Positions 17,693-28,295 of a stretch of DNA of 64,000 bases are shown one piece after another (positions within the stretch are counted from its first letter, which is position 1; each line of letters opens with the position of its first letter). Below the pieces are notes generated by a model. The model was not told where the DNA came from. It made no database searches and was given only the letters and a program-made list of their open reading frames with translations. Source of the DNA: Halomonas shengliensis (lineage in GTDB: Bacteria > Pseudomonadota > Gammaproteobacteria > Pseudomonadales > Halomonadaceae); NCBI RefSeq assembly GCF_900104135.1, contig NZ_FNIV01000009.1, positions 1-64,000 on the forward strand, read 5' to 3'. The position numbers and the translations under genes are program-made.

Positions 17693-18885
17693 AGCATTTT
17701 TCTACTAACTGGTGCCAAACTTTGTGCGTAAGCAAATGCCATCCAAGCTTGGCTCCATCTCGGATAACTTGTTTTATCTGTAACTGCAATTTTAGTCTTC
17801 GGAATTAATAATAATTTATTTTTATATTTTTTTGATTTTTTATCCCAAAGTTTTTGGTTTGTGCATTCGATTGCTTTTTCTAGCTTCTCCACCTGCTCTG
17901 TACTTAGCATTCCTCTAAATCTATCCAAAAAAAGCAAGCTTTCGGCCAAGCTGTGAGTATCGATAGACTGGCTATCCCGCATAACTTTATTATTTTTTAT
18001 AAACATATCAACATACCGTCTACACCCCATCCGTAGGATTTTATCTATCCTTTCTGCATACTGAGGATAGGCATCGAATTTTTTTATTCGATCTAAGGAA
18101 CGAAGGACATACCCAGTATGGTAATTATCTTCTGTAATATTTTTTGAAGGAGGTGCAGAATAGGGAAATGACTCGGATTTCTCAAAATGCTCTATTGAGT
18201 GAAGAAGAGCTCCTTCCACCTCATTAGGAATACAGTTACCGCAGGCCTTCAATGCAGCCCCCATTTCTACCGCCATTAAGTTTGCGTTGTGTACAAAGTA
18301 GCCGGAATTGGGAGTATACATGTAAAAGGGTAAATCATTATAGACTCTAGTTGGGAACACACTAAGAGAATTTATTGCGATTTTTTTCCAATTAACTTCA
18401 TCAGGTAAATCTTTAACGCCACAATATTCTGCTGTATGATAAGCCAAATAGCAAAAATATGTAGTTACTAGGTTAGGGGTTTTTGCTAAAATCTCTGCCC
18501 CTTGAATGCTATACGGGAAGCCATGGCTCCACGTAAACTTATCTTTTAATCTTTCCTTATTGAGTTCTGAAAGAAGCCATCTTGCTCGCTCCTGGCTAAC
18601 TTTTGACTCATCATGAAGCATATTTGCAAGAGCCGCTAGTGCCAAACACTTTGGTAACCTAGCTTTTGGAGCCCATTTTTCAGGTGCCAAACGATGACCG
18701 AAATATGTCAAACTCCGATAGACGATTGATCGTCTTAGCTTTGCATAAATCGTGTTGCTTTCTTTCCCCGCCAAGCGCAGTACAAGGGGACTAAAACGGA
18801 TAGTCGATGGATCAAGCCCTTCATAATCAATAGCATGAAGGTCTCGAAGCAATATTTGCAATTTTAGTTCATAATCAATATTCAT
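17689..18885 (-). CDS. VpsJ-like polysaccharide-cluster protein of unknown activity
   Basis: This 398-residue soluble protein is rich in helices, and I do not know its activity. Blocks such as TWSHGFPYSIQ, TPNLVTTYFCYLAYH, HNANLMAVEMGAAL and EDNYHTGYVLRSLDRI recall proteins of exopolysaccharide clusters (VpsJ type, often mislabelled delta-aminolevulinate dehydratase). They look like an alpha/alpha-barrel, the fold of several glycan epimerases and lyases. Conserved Asn, His and Tyr in those blocks line up as candidate sugar-site residues. It sits between wzx (11-base overlap) and wzy (4-base overlap), so it is made with the export machinery. Confidence 0.6.
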   Translation of the reverse strand: MNIDYELKLQILLRDLHAIDYEGLDPSTIRFSPLVLRLAGKESNTIYAKLRRSIVYRSLTYFGHRLAPEKWAPKARLPKCLALAALANMLHDESKVSQERARWLLSELNKERLKDKFTWSHGFPYSIQGAEILAKTPNLVTTYFCYLAYHTAEYCGVKDLPDEVNWKKIAINSLSVFPTRVYNDLPFYMYTPNSGYFVHNANLMAVEMGAALKACGNCIPNEVEGALLHSIEHFEKSESFPYSAPPSKNITEDNYHTGYVLRSLDRIKKFDAYPQYAERIDKILRMGCRRYVDMFIKNNKVMRDSQSIDTHSLAESLLFLDRFRGMLSTEQVEKLEKAIECTNQKLWDKKSKKYKNKLLLIPKTKIAVTDKTSYPRWSQAWMAFAYAQSLAPVSRKML

Positions 18886-20353
18886 CGTTAGTACGTATTT
18901 TTTCCATGTTCACTTTTAGCTCTCTTAAAGAGATCAAAAATAAAGCAATTGTAATACCGAAAAAACCGATTATCACATCGCCATTTTTCACAACAGTCGA
19001 GTGGCAAGCCAATACGGCTAGTAGCGATGTGCCAAAAGATAACTTAAAAAAGAATGTTGTTTTCTGCCAATAGATTACTTGCAGCCTGCTTGAGGTTAGA
19101 TAGTTTACAATGTATAGTAACACTGCGTAATGGATGCTCGAGAAAAGTGACAGAAGAACTATGGCAATCTCAACAGATTCGAGAAATGCGCCAATTATTA
19201 TAGATGCAACGCGGAAAGAAAAAACTGATATTTCCCACAGGCTTTCAATAAACTGGTGGTTTACCGCAGTAAGCGTCTTTTTTATTGGAGCTGTTGTCAA
19301 TTCAAAGTACATCCAGGGTGCTAACAACTGTGCAAAATATCCTGCTTGCGCAAAATCTTTACCGAAAAATATCGTGAATATTTCTTGCCCCCCAGCCAAA
19401 AGAAGGAGTGCAGGCGCCAAAGAGACCATCACTAAAACTTTATGCGTTTTTATAACTACATCAGAGAGATTGTTCTCTCTTATACGTTCTTCCAAACTTC
19501 CATAAAACACTTGTGCAACAGAAAGACCAACAAGCCGAATTGGTGTCAACATTATCCTTTGAGCGAGGAAATAATACCCAGCTATGGCTGGAGAAAAAAG
19601 AGCAGGAAATAATATAAGTGGAGCATTGCTAGATGCCGCATTAAACAAACCGCCCCATGTGCTAAATAACGGGAACCGCCAATGGTTTTTAAGTGCAATG
19701 AAAAATGTTAGCCTAATGCTCATCTTATGATTTGAGTGGTGCTGAATCAGCCCTTTGGCTAGTTTTGCCGCTCCCGCAGCCTGTCCCACAATTTGTCCAA
19801 GAATAAGAGCTATAGGGCCGAACGAAGATCCAGAAATTTGAATCAACGCCATGCTGCCGGCTTGAGTAAATTTTGTTTTAGATATGTCTTTATACTTTTT
19901 TTTCCTTATGCTCCAGTACGACAATGTTTGATAGATACCTAATAGAATCATTCCAACCGGGAGCAGGAAGGCATAGGAAGCTAGGGAAGGTGTATTGAGC
20001 AATAAAGCTAATTTTTCAGAAAAGAACCAAACTCCAAGGCTCACTAATAGCGCCGTGACAAAAGAAAAGATCAATGAAATTATCACTAAAGACTTTGCTT
20101 CTTGTTCTTCTTGTGGAAGAGGAATGGCCAAATGATATCGGAGCGTAACAATCACACCAAGCAAGGTTAATAAAGAACTATAAACAGCAAGAAGCCCAAA
20201 GTGTTCAGGACTATAGAGCCGGGTTAGGATCGGCGAGGCTGCTACTGCAATAATTTGACCTGCTACCGTACCGCCTGCTAAAACAGAAACACTTCTTGCG
20301 AAGCGGTTTTTAGGAAAAATATTAATCATTTTGTTTTTAACAAAGTTCAGCAT
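18875..20353 (-). CDS. wzx: Lipid-linked oligosaccharide flippase (Wzx)
   Basis: This 492-residue MOP-superfamily transporter has about twelve to fourteen hydrophobic segments and the N-terminal signature RSVSVLAGGTVAGQIIAVAASPILTRLYSPEHFG. The middle has HWRFPLFSTWGGLFNAASSNAPLIL and the paired GYYFLAQRIMLTPIRLVG block. It would move undecaprenyl-linked repeat units to the periplasmic face for Wzy. It overlaps wbpE by 7 bases upstream and the VpsJ-like gene by 11 bases downstream. Confidence 0.88.
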   Translation of the reverse strand: MLNFVKNKMINIFPKNRFARSVSVLAGGTVAGQIIAVAASPILTRLYSPEHFGLLAVYSSLLTLLGVIVTLRYHLAIPLPQEEQEAKSLVIISLIFSFVTALLVSLGVWFFSEKLALLLNTPSLASYAFLLPVGMILLGIYQTLSYWSIRKKKYKDISKTKFTQAGSMALIQISGSSFGPIALILGQIVGQAAGAAKLAKGLIQHHSNHKMSIRLTFFIALKNHWRFPLFSTWGGLFNAASSNAPLILFPALFSPAIAGYYFLAQRIMLTPIRLVGLSVAQVFYGSLEERIRENNLSDVVIKTHKVLVMVSLAPALLLLAGGQEIFTIFFGKDFAQAGYFAQLLAPWMYFELTTAPIKKTLTAVNHQFIESLWEISVFSFRVASIIIGAFLESVEIAIVLLSLFSSIHYAVLLYIVNYLTSSRLQVIYWQKTTFFFKLSFGTSLLAVLACHSTVVKNGDVIIGFFGITIALFLISLRELKVNMEKIRTNDEY

Positions 20354-21444
20354 TTTTTTGTAGCCGACTTCAACGAAGAAACAACCGTATTTAACTCACC
20401 ATTCCCCATATATGGATGCAACGGCAAAGAAATCACTTTCTCTGCGGCACAACCACCTTCCGGAAGATTTGCTTGGCAATCTTTTACCGCCGGCTGATGA
20501 TTAAGCGGTATAGGGTAATGCACGGACGTCGGGATTCCTTCTTCTTTGAGCGCTAATTGCACTGTTTCTCGGCTCTCTACACGAATAGTGTATTGGGCCC
20601 AAGCGCTTCTATTGTACGCCTCAATATGGGGTGTCGTGATGCTACCAGCTTCGTTAATAAGTTGCGTGTAGCGCTCCGCCGCGTGTTGACGCTTTACCAG
20701 CTCGTCATCGAAGATTTCCAGCTTGGGTAACAGAATCGCCGCCTGCAAAGTGTCCAGCCGGCTGTTCACCCCTACGCGGATGTGATGGTAGCGCCTATCC
20801 TGGCCGTGGCGGGCGATCTGGCGGAGGATTGTGGCCAGTTCTTCATCGTTGGTGAAGATGGCCCCGCCGTCGCCATAGCAGCCAAGCGGCTTGCTGGGGA
20901 AGAAGCTGGTGGTGGCGATGGTGCTCAGGTTGCAGGACTTGCGGCCCTTGTAGGTGGCGCCGAAGCTCTGAGCAGCGTCCTCAATGACCGGTATGCCATG
21001 TTTCTCGGCAATGGCATTGATGGCATCCATATCTGCACACTGGCCGTAGAGCGATACCGGAATAATGGCCTTGGTGCGCGGCGTGATCGCTGCTTCCAGC
21101 AGGGTCGGGTCGAGATTGTATGTGCGTGGGTCGATATCCACATAGACCGGCTTGGCACCCAGCAGGGCCACCGTCTCGGCAGTAGCGATGTAGGTGAAGC
21201 CAGGAGTAATCACCTCGTCACCCGGGCCGATGCCCAGTGCCATCTGGGCGATCTGCAGCGCATCGGTGCCATTGGCGCAGGTGATGCAGTATTTGGCGCC
21301 GGTGTAGGCGGCCAGCTTCTCTTCGAGCTCGGCGACCTCGGGCCCAAGGATGTACTTGCCATGGGCGAGAACTCGCTGGATGCCGGCATCGATCTTGTCC
21401 TTGATGCGCTCCTGCTGAGCGGCGAGGTCGATAAACGGCATCAT
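20347..21444 (-). CDS. wbpE: UDP-3-keto-GlcNAcA aminotransferase (WbpE)
   Basis: This 365-residue PLP enzyme transaminates UDP-3-keto-GlcNAcA to UDP-GlcNAc(3NH2)A with glutamate as donor. Family blocks are [62 protein letters not shown], the lysine motif [15 protein letters not shown] and [15 protein letters not shown]. The start at 21444 overlaps the wbpD stop as ATGA; the frame extends 40 codons further upstream but only through wbpD. The 3' third is AT-richer than the 5' part, so a recombination border may fall inside the gene near 20.6-20.7 kb. Confidence 0.92.
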   Translation of the reverse strand: MMPFIDLAAQQERIKDKIDAGIQRVLAHGKYILGPEVAELEEKLAAYTGAKYCITCANGTDALQIAQMALGIGPGDEVITPGFTYIATAETVALLGAKPVYVDIDPRTYNLDPTLLEAAITPRTKAIIPVSLYGQCADMDAINAIAEKHGIPVIEDAAQSFGATYKGRKSCNLSTIATTSFFPSKPLGCYGDGGAIFTNDEELATILRQIARHGQDRRYHHIRVGVNSRLDTLQAAILLPKLEIFDDELVKRQHAAERYTQLINEAGSITTPHIEAYNRSAWAQYTIRVESRETVQLALKEEGIPTSVHYPIPLNHQPAVKDCQANLPEGGCAAEKVISLPLHPYMGNGELNTVVSSLKSATKKC

Positions 21445-22031
21445 GAGGCAATCCTCCTCAACTGCTTTCCCTCCAGTACATAGCGCTCGCCGGTATGCTG
21501 GCACACCGCCTCCCCCTGCCCCTCCAGCGGCAGCTTGAGCTGTTCGCCGTATTGGCTCATCCAACCGATCTGTCGTGCCGGCACGCCGACCGTCAGCGCA
21601 TAGGCCGGCACATCCTTGTTAATGACTGCGCCCGCACCGATGAAGGCGTATTCACCGATGGTCACACCGCAGACAATGGTGCAGTTGGCGCCCAGGGTGG
21701 CGCCCTTCTTCACCAGAGTGTCGCGGTATTCGTCCTTGCGCTCGATCAATGAGCGCGGGTTGTAGACGTTGGTGAACACCATACTAGGGCCGCAGAAGAC
21801 TCCCTCTTCCAGATGCACATTGTCGTACACGGAGACGTTGTTCTGCACCTTGCAGTAGTCGCTGATAATGACCTTGTTGCCCACGAAAACGTTCTGGCCG
21901 AGCGAGACGCCCTTGCCTATCCGAGCACCGCCGCACACATGCACGAAATGCCAGACGCGGGAGCCTTCGCCGATCTGAGCCCCATCGTCAACGATGGCGG
22001 AGTCGTGGATCTTCACGTTGGTGACACTCAT
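21441..22031 (-). CDS. wbpD: UDP-GlcNAc(3NH2)A N-acetyltransferase (WbpD)
   Basis: This 196-residue left-handed beta-helix acetyltransferase shows repeated hexapeptides through most of its length (for example [46 protein letters not shown]). It acetylates the 3-amino group made by WbpE using acetyl-CoA and acts as a trimer. Catalytic His and active-site Asn candidates are in VWHFVHV and [14 protein letters not shown]. It lies one base after wbpB and overlaps wbpE by 4 bases. Confidence 0.93.
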   Translation of the reverse strand: MSVTNVKIHDSAIVDDGAQIGEGSRVWHFVHVCGGARIGKGVSLGQNVFVGNKVIISDYCKVQNNVSVYDNVHLEEGVFCGPSMVFTNVYNPRSLIERKDEYRDTLVKKGATLGANCTIVCGVTIGEYAFIGAGAVINKDVPAYALTVGVPARQIGWMSQYGEQLKLPLEGQGEAVCQHTGERYVLEGKQLRRIAS

Positions 22032-22032
22032 C

Positions 22033-24302
<2,270 letters not shown>

Positions 24303-24549
24303 AAAACCGATTCTCGTGATAGCTATGCATTAGTTTAACCTTTGCAAAGATAATTATTTATCAAGATATAAAATCACGGCGTCGTCGCAGACTAACTTCC
24401 TGATCCATCTCAGCGAGCCACTTTCACACTTAAGCCAAGAAGTCAACGCAGCAATTCGCGACAAACAGGACGTCATCAAAAGAGTGGCGACGGGGTGACG
24501 AATGGCTATTGGCATGGCTACTGGCAGCGTTCTGCCGAAACACCTGGGC

Positions 24550-24623
24550 CCGCCAATTGGCGGCATCGACCGTTTCGCCAAAGGCCCCGCCATTTGGCGG
24601 GGTGGTCCCGCAGCTTGGCGAAA
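24550..24623. repeat. Nested palindrome array built on CGCCAA/TTGGCG
   Basis: The 399-base gap between wbpA and hepT (24303-24701) has no convincing gene but holds this array. It contains a perfect 14-bp palindrome CCGCCAATTGGCGG at 24550-24563 and a perfect hairpin CCCCGCCATTTGGCGGGG at 24585-24602. A longer-range inverted pair TTTCGCCAA (24573-24581) and TTGGCGAAA (24615-24623) encloses the hairpin. All share the hexamer CGCCA(A/T). It could be a recombinase or regulator binding array, or the end of a mobile element; it does not resemble the REP family elsewhere in the window. Confidence 0.7.
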
Positions 24624-24701
24624 GCGCATTACCTAACCCATTGATTTTTAAGTGTATTGACGATAAGAGAAGGCTGCCAATCGAGTCCAGACTCAGAAAA
24701 A

Positions 24702-25175
24702 CTAGATCAACCCACGCTTTTTGGCATCAGTTAACATTGCTTTAGCAAAACTAATGATTTGTTCTTGGTAATCGTGAGCCGCATTCAACGCATCGGCCAA
24801 TACTTGGGCAGACTCGATATACTCATGGATCATCTGATTACGAGTCTGACGTATTGCTAACCAGTGATCGGCGGACTCCAGCATTCCCAGCTTCTCTGCC
24901 TTGTCGAGGTTATCGACTACCGCACCCCGCTTCTCCCCAAGCGCCTGCAGCCATAGAGGAAGAAGCTTGTCTCCAACGGTGTCTTGCAGTCGGCAGAAAC
25001 GGCTTGCAAACGCCTCAACCCTTTCGGCAAAAGCTTCATCAGTGGCGAGGCTGGCTGCTCGTTCGACATCCAGTGCTTGGTCAAATACACGTGTAGCAGA
25101 AAACCGCAAGTGCTGAATTTCCTTATTGACGACCCGGTTCAGAAAGACAAGGCGTTCTTGATGATTATGCGTCAT
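24702..25175 (-). CDS. hepT: HEPN-domain toxin, HepT-like
   Basis: This 157-residue helical protein carries the HEPN RNase motif RX4HXY at R112, H117 and Y119 (RNQMIHEY). In the MntA-HepT (type VII) toxin-antitoxin system HepT is an RNase, and the partner MntA silences it by adding AMP to that tyrosine. All three motif residues are present, so both toxicity and modification should be possible. Its start overlaps the mntA stop by 11 bases, the usual coupled arrangement. It lies on the same strand as, and directly upstream of, the wbp operon. Confidence 0.82.
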   Translation of the reverse strand: MTHNHQERLVFLNRVVNKEIQHLRFSATRVFDQALDVERAASLATDEAFAERVEAFASRFCRLQDTVGDKLLPLWLQALGEKRGAVVDNLDKAEKLGMLESADHWLAIRQTRNQMIHEYIESAQVLADALNAAHDYQEQIISFAKAMLTDAKKRGLI

Positions 25176-25476
25176 GAGACAATATGACCCCCTGCTCCCG
25201 GGCGATACGGTGAATCGGCAACTCCTCGAGGTTGGGGGCCGCCAGTATCACATCCACCTTGCGACCCTGCGTGGCGCGCATGATTTTGACACTGAGCCAG
25301 GCCGACAAGCGCGCAGGATGCTCAACCGCTTCATCGAGTTCCACCATAAGGTCAATATCGCCGCCCTTGGCGGTGTCATCGAGGCGGGAACCGAAGAGCC
25401 GGACGACGGCCCTTTCGCCACAGATCTCGGTAACCACTGCCTTGATGGCATCAATGTCAGACAGGGATAGGCGCAT
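25165..25476 (-). CDS. mntA: MntA-type nucleotidyltransferase antitoxin (first copy, next to hepT)
   Basis: This 103-residue minimal nucleotidyltransferase has the signature GSRLDDTAKGGDIDLMVE at about residues 29-46 (GS followed by DxD), and the third acidic residue lies in KVDVIL. The family is expected to AMPylate the HepT partner. It is coupled to hepT by an 11-base overlap and follows a second, similar copy after 6 bases. Confidence 0.85.
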   Translation of the reverse strand: MRLSLSDIDAIKAVVTEICGERAVVRLFGSRLDDTAKGGDIDLMVELDEAVEHPARLSAWLSVKIMRATQGRKVDVILAAPNLEELPIHRIAREQGVILSHDA

Positions 25477-25482
25477 TTTCCC

Positions 25483-25782
25483 TCACAGCAGTATGCCCTT
25501 CTCCTTGGCGGTCTCGTGGATCGGAAAACGCTTCAAGCCGGGAGCCTCCAGGAGAACATCGATCTTCTGCTCCCCGAGTTTCATGATGATTGAACCTTCG
25601 AGGCGCGCGCAGTCCCAGGCCGGATTCTCGACAGGCTGGGTGACCGTGACCATAAGGTCGATGTCGCCTCCCCTGGCAGCGTCGTCAACGCGAGATCCGA
25701 AGAGGCGGATCTCGGCTTTCTTGCCAAAGATCTCGGCAGCAGCCGTCTTGATGACATCGATTTCGTGCTGATTCAGTCGCAT
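25483..25782 (-). CDS. MntA-type nucleotidyltransferase, tandem paralogue
   Basis: This 99-residue paralogue lies immediately upstream of mntA. The same motifs are present: LFGSRVDDAARGGDIDLMV and QKIDVLLEAP. The two copies align over their whole length (both start MRL and have IRLFGSR or VRLFGSR), and both keep the full metal-binding set. They probably arose by tandem duplication or by loss of an intervening hepT. Whether both act on the single HepT is unknown. The 100 bases between this start and the divergent recombinase gene should hold both promoters. Confidence 0.82.
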   Translation of the reverse strand: MRLNQHEIDVIKTAAAEIFGKKAEIRLFGSRVDDAARGGDIDLMVTVTQPVENPAWDCARLEGSIIMKLGEQKIDVLLEAPGLKRFPIHETAKEKGILL

Positions 25783-25882
25783 GGTCGTCTGTGCCGTGAT
25801 GCTGGCCCATGGCAGTTGCCTCCTCTGCGTCTATACTGATTACTTATCCAGTATAGTCCAGCCGGTCAGGTGAGGCAGTGCC

Positions 25883-26911
25883 ATGACCCGTGATAGCCGA
25901 CCCGGCGAGCTCATCGAAGCCGATGAGGCGGTGGTGGAGTTTGAGCGCCTGCCCCAGGTGGTGAAGCGCCTATCGGCCCGGGCACGCCGGCATATCGCCA
26001 ACAGCGTGTCGAAGAACACCATCCGTGGCATGCGGGCCGACCTGCGCGTCTATCAGCGTGCAGGCGGCCTGCTGCCGGCGGATGAGTTCGATATCGCCAA
26101 CTTCATCGCCGATCAACGTGCTCTGGGCAAGAAGCCCGCCACCCTCGAGCGTTACCTCAACTCCCTGCATATGTGGCACCGCTATATGAACTTGCCGTCG
26201 CCGGTGAGGAGCATGCCGGTGCGTGCGGTGATGCGCGGCATTCGCCGCTCGGCCGGCACGCGACAGAAGGAGGCGCCGCCGCTGCTGCTCGAGGATCTGC
26301 ATCGGCTGCTGGATCACATCGATCGCACCGACCTGCGTGGCAAGCGCGATAGCGCCCTTTTCGCGTTGAGCTTCCACGGTGCCTTTAGGCTCAGCGAGGT
26401 GGTGGCGCTCTACCTGGAGGATATCCAATGGGAGGCTCGCGGGATTCTGGTAGCCCTGCGGCGCAGCAAGACCAACCAGGAGGGGGCCGAGGAGACCAAG
26501 GCAATCCTCCGCGCGCCGGAACCCTTCTCCTACTGCCCCGTGCGCCTGCTGGAGGCCTGGTTGGCGGCCTCGGGCATTCGGCGCGGGGCGGTGTTTCGCA
26601 GCATCAGCCTGTCCGGGAAGCTGGGGGCCGGGCGGCTGACCGGCTGTGTGGTGGCACAACGCCTGACACATCACCTGAAGGCCGCCGGCATGGCCGAGCG
26701 TGGTTTCTCACCGCACAGCTTTCGGGCCGGCTTCATCACCGAGGCGCATCGTCGCGGCAAGGCCGCGGTGGATATCAAGCGCGTCAGCGGTCACCGTTAC
26801 CAGAGCACCTTCGAGCGCTATATCCGGCGTAGCGATGCCTTCGAGGACCACGCCGGGGACTTCTATGGCGGCGTGGAGGAAGCGCGGCTCTATGCCTGGC
26901 GCTGCCGGTAG
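25883..26911 (+). CDS. Tyrosine recombinase / integrase
   Basis: This 342-residue site-specific recombinase of the lambda-integrase family has an N-terminal SAM-like core-binding domain (about 40-115) and the catalytic domain (about 130-320). The catalytic set is complete: R169 (GAFRLSE), K196, H278 and R281 (HSFRAGF), H304 (GHRYQST) and Y313 (FERYIRR). Such lone recombinases often mobilise small toxin-antitoxin modules. Its 3' end overlaps the convergent wzz gene by 22 bases, meaning its last seven codons are antisense to the end of wzz. No att repeats could be fixed by eye. Confidence 0.9.
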   Translation: MTRDSRPGELIEADEAVVEFERLPQVVKRLSARARRHIANSVSKNTIRGMRADLRVYQRAGGLLPADEFDIANFIADQRALGKKPATLERYLNSLHMWHRYMNLPSPVRSMPVRAVMRGIRRSAGTRQKEAPPLLLEDLHRLLDHIDRTDLRGKRDSALFALSFHGAFRLSEVVALYLEDIQWEARGILVALRRSKTNQEGAEETKAILRAPEPFSYCPVRLLEAWLAASGIRRGAVFRSISLSGKLGAGRLTGCVVAQRLTHHLKAAGMAERGFSPHSFRAGFITEAHRRGKAAVDIKRVSGHRYQSTFERYIRRSDAFEDHAGDFYGGVEEARLYAWRCR

Positions 26912-27996
26912 CGTTTCAGGCTCCCCGCAAACCGCGCCAGGAACACCAGCATCACACCGAGCATGCCACCGAGCACCAGAGAGAGCGCGAGGATCAGCGC
27001 CTTGCGGGGCTCGCTGGGGCCGGCCGGGGGGAAGGCGTACTCGACCACATCGACCACGCGCTCGGTGTGGTTGGGCTCGACCCCTTCGTCGACGCCGTAG
27101 AGGCGACCACTATCCAGCAGCTGAGCGATGCGCTGACGTTGCTCAAGATGCTGTTCGATGGCACGAATCTGGCCGTTGCTCAGCCCCTGATCGATGGCGT
27201 CGCTTAGCGTGTCACGGTCGGCCTCCAGAGCCTGGTAGCCCATGAAGTAGAGCGGCAGAGAGCCATCGCCGTTGATGTTGGCATAGATAACTTCGCTACC
27301 GGACGGCTGACGGCCGAACTGCTGTGGTGTTGTCGGCTTCTCGATCTCAAGGCGTCGAGCCACCTTGATAGCCTGTTCCAGAGCAAACAATCGATCCTCA
27401 CGTGCGCTCTTCAACGACTCCTTCTCTAGTTCCAGATCGGTTTGCAGTCGTGCGATCTGGGCGCGGTTGTAATCATCGAACCGGCTGCGCAGAGTAGCCC
27501 ACACCTCTTCGGCCGTAGCGCGCACATAGGCGTTGAGAACTTCTGCCCCCTGCTCGCCTTCCGGGTAACGGTAAGTCAGATCCAATGCCAGCCGACCGTC
27601 GCGTTCGGCATTCAGCCCGTCGACACTCAAGCGGCCACTGAACACTCTGCCAAGATTGGCATTCTCATCGAGCTGGAACAGATCACGGTGCTCTTCAACG
27701 AAGATCTCGAAGTTCTGATAGCTCGAGAGGCGGTTGCCAAGCGTGCGATAGGCTTCATCCGGCGAAATGGTAAACCCGTTGAGTAGGCTGAACCCTGAAA
27801 AGTTGGCGCTCGGGGCAGGCACCGCACGGAAGCGGGTCTCATAGGTCGGTGTAGTCACCGCCAGGTAGGCGAAGGCGGCCACCACCGCCACCACAATGGT
27901 GCCGAGGATCCAGTACCAGCCTTCGAGCAGCATCAGCGCCAGGTCGCGCAGGTCGATCTCGTCGCTGTAGGCATCCTGCATGGGGTCAGTGCTCAT
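26890..27996 (-). CDS. wzz: Polysaccharide chain-length determinant (Wzz family)
   Basis: This 368-residue inner-membrane co-polymerase sets polymer length together with Wzy. The N-terminal Wzz domain (EIDLRDLALMLLEGWYWI) is followed by TM1 (about 28-48), a large periplasmic coiled-coil region and a C-terminal TM (about 335-355) preceded by the proline-rich AFPPAGPSEPRKALILALSL motif. The start at 27996 was preferred over one 10 codons upstream because AAAGGA lies 7 bases before it. An ops element lies 38 bases upstream of the start. It is separated from wbpA by the recombinase/TA module. Confidence 0.9.
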   Translation of the reverse strand: MSTDPMQDAYSDEIDLRDLALMLLEGWYWILGTIVVAVVAAFAYLAVTTPTYETRFRAVPAPSANFSGFSLLNGFTISPDEAYRTLGNRLSSYQNFEIFVEEHRDLFQLDENANLGRVFSGRLSVDGLNAERDGRLALDLTYRYPEGEQGAEVLNAYVRATAEEVWATLRSRFDDYNRAQIARLQTDLELEKESLKSAREDRLFALEQAIKVARRLEIEKPTTPQQFGRQPSGSEVIYANINGDGSLPLYFMGYQALEADRDTLSDAIDQGLSNGQIRAIEQHLEQRQRIAQLLDSGRLYGVDEGVEPNHTERVVDVVEYAFPPAGPSEPRKALILALSLVLGGMLGVMLVFLARFAGSLKRYRQRQA

Positions 27997-28034
27997 TACG
28001 GTGTCCTTTAGGTACTCTACTTCCATCGAGCGGG

Positions 28035-28046
28035 CACGCTACCGCC
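28035..28046 (-). promoter_or_regulatory. ops element (RfaH recruitment site) in the wzz leader
   Basis: The minus strand reads GGCGGTAGCGTG, a 12/12 match to the core of the ops/JUMPstart element that pauses RNA polymerase and loads the antiterminator RfaH in enterobacterial polysaccharide operons. It is 38 bases upstream of the wzz ATG and oriented with wzz transcription. It predicts RfaH-type control of long-range transcription through this cluster. Confidence 0.8.
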
Positions 28047-28065
28047 CGGGGATTGCTCCGGGCGG
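28042..28065 (-). other. GC hairpin overlapping the ops element
   Basis: On the minus strand an 8-bp stem CCGCCCGG / CCGGGCGG with an 8-base loop ends within the first five bases of the ops element (GGCGG). It may be the end of ugd transcription or an RNA structure that affects pausing at ops. There is no T-run, so intrinsic termination is unlikely to be strong. The rest of the 269-base gap up to ugd shows nothing else clear. Confidence 0.6.
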
Positions 28066-28295
28066 ATTCCCATGCCCTTGCGGTGTCCTGTGAAACTCAG
28101 GCCAACTGAGTCTGCCATGCGGCTGGTAAGTCTGGAGCCTCGCTTTCTGCCAGCATCCATGCGGCACGGCAATTTTTGCTTCGGCAGCATTCTACGCGAC
28201 TCTCGCGGGAGGCTCTACACTCCCCTGTCGCATCGGTGAAACCTCGAACCGCCGATGTCTGCTGGGGGCGACATCAGCATGCTTGGTACCCGAAG

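Noticed and set aside
24530-24645. Integron attC site or cassette
   Set aside because: An ACCTAAC resembling an R-box is present near the palindromes, but no matching GTTRRRY partner or integron integrase was seen; the recombinase lacks an integron-specific insert.
24303-24700. Small gene in the wbpA-hepT gap
   Set aside because: Short open frames exist on both strands, but they read through the palindrome array, lack RBS and show no family features.
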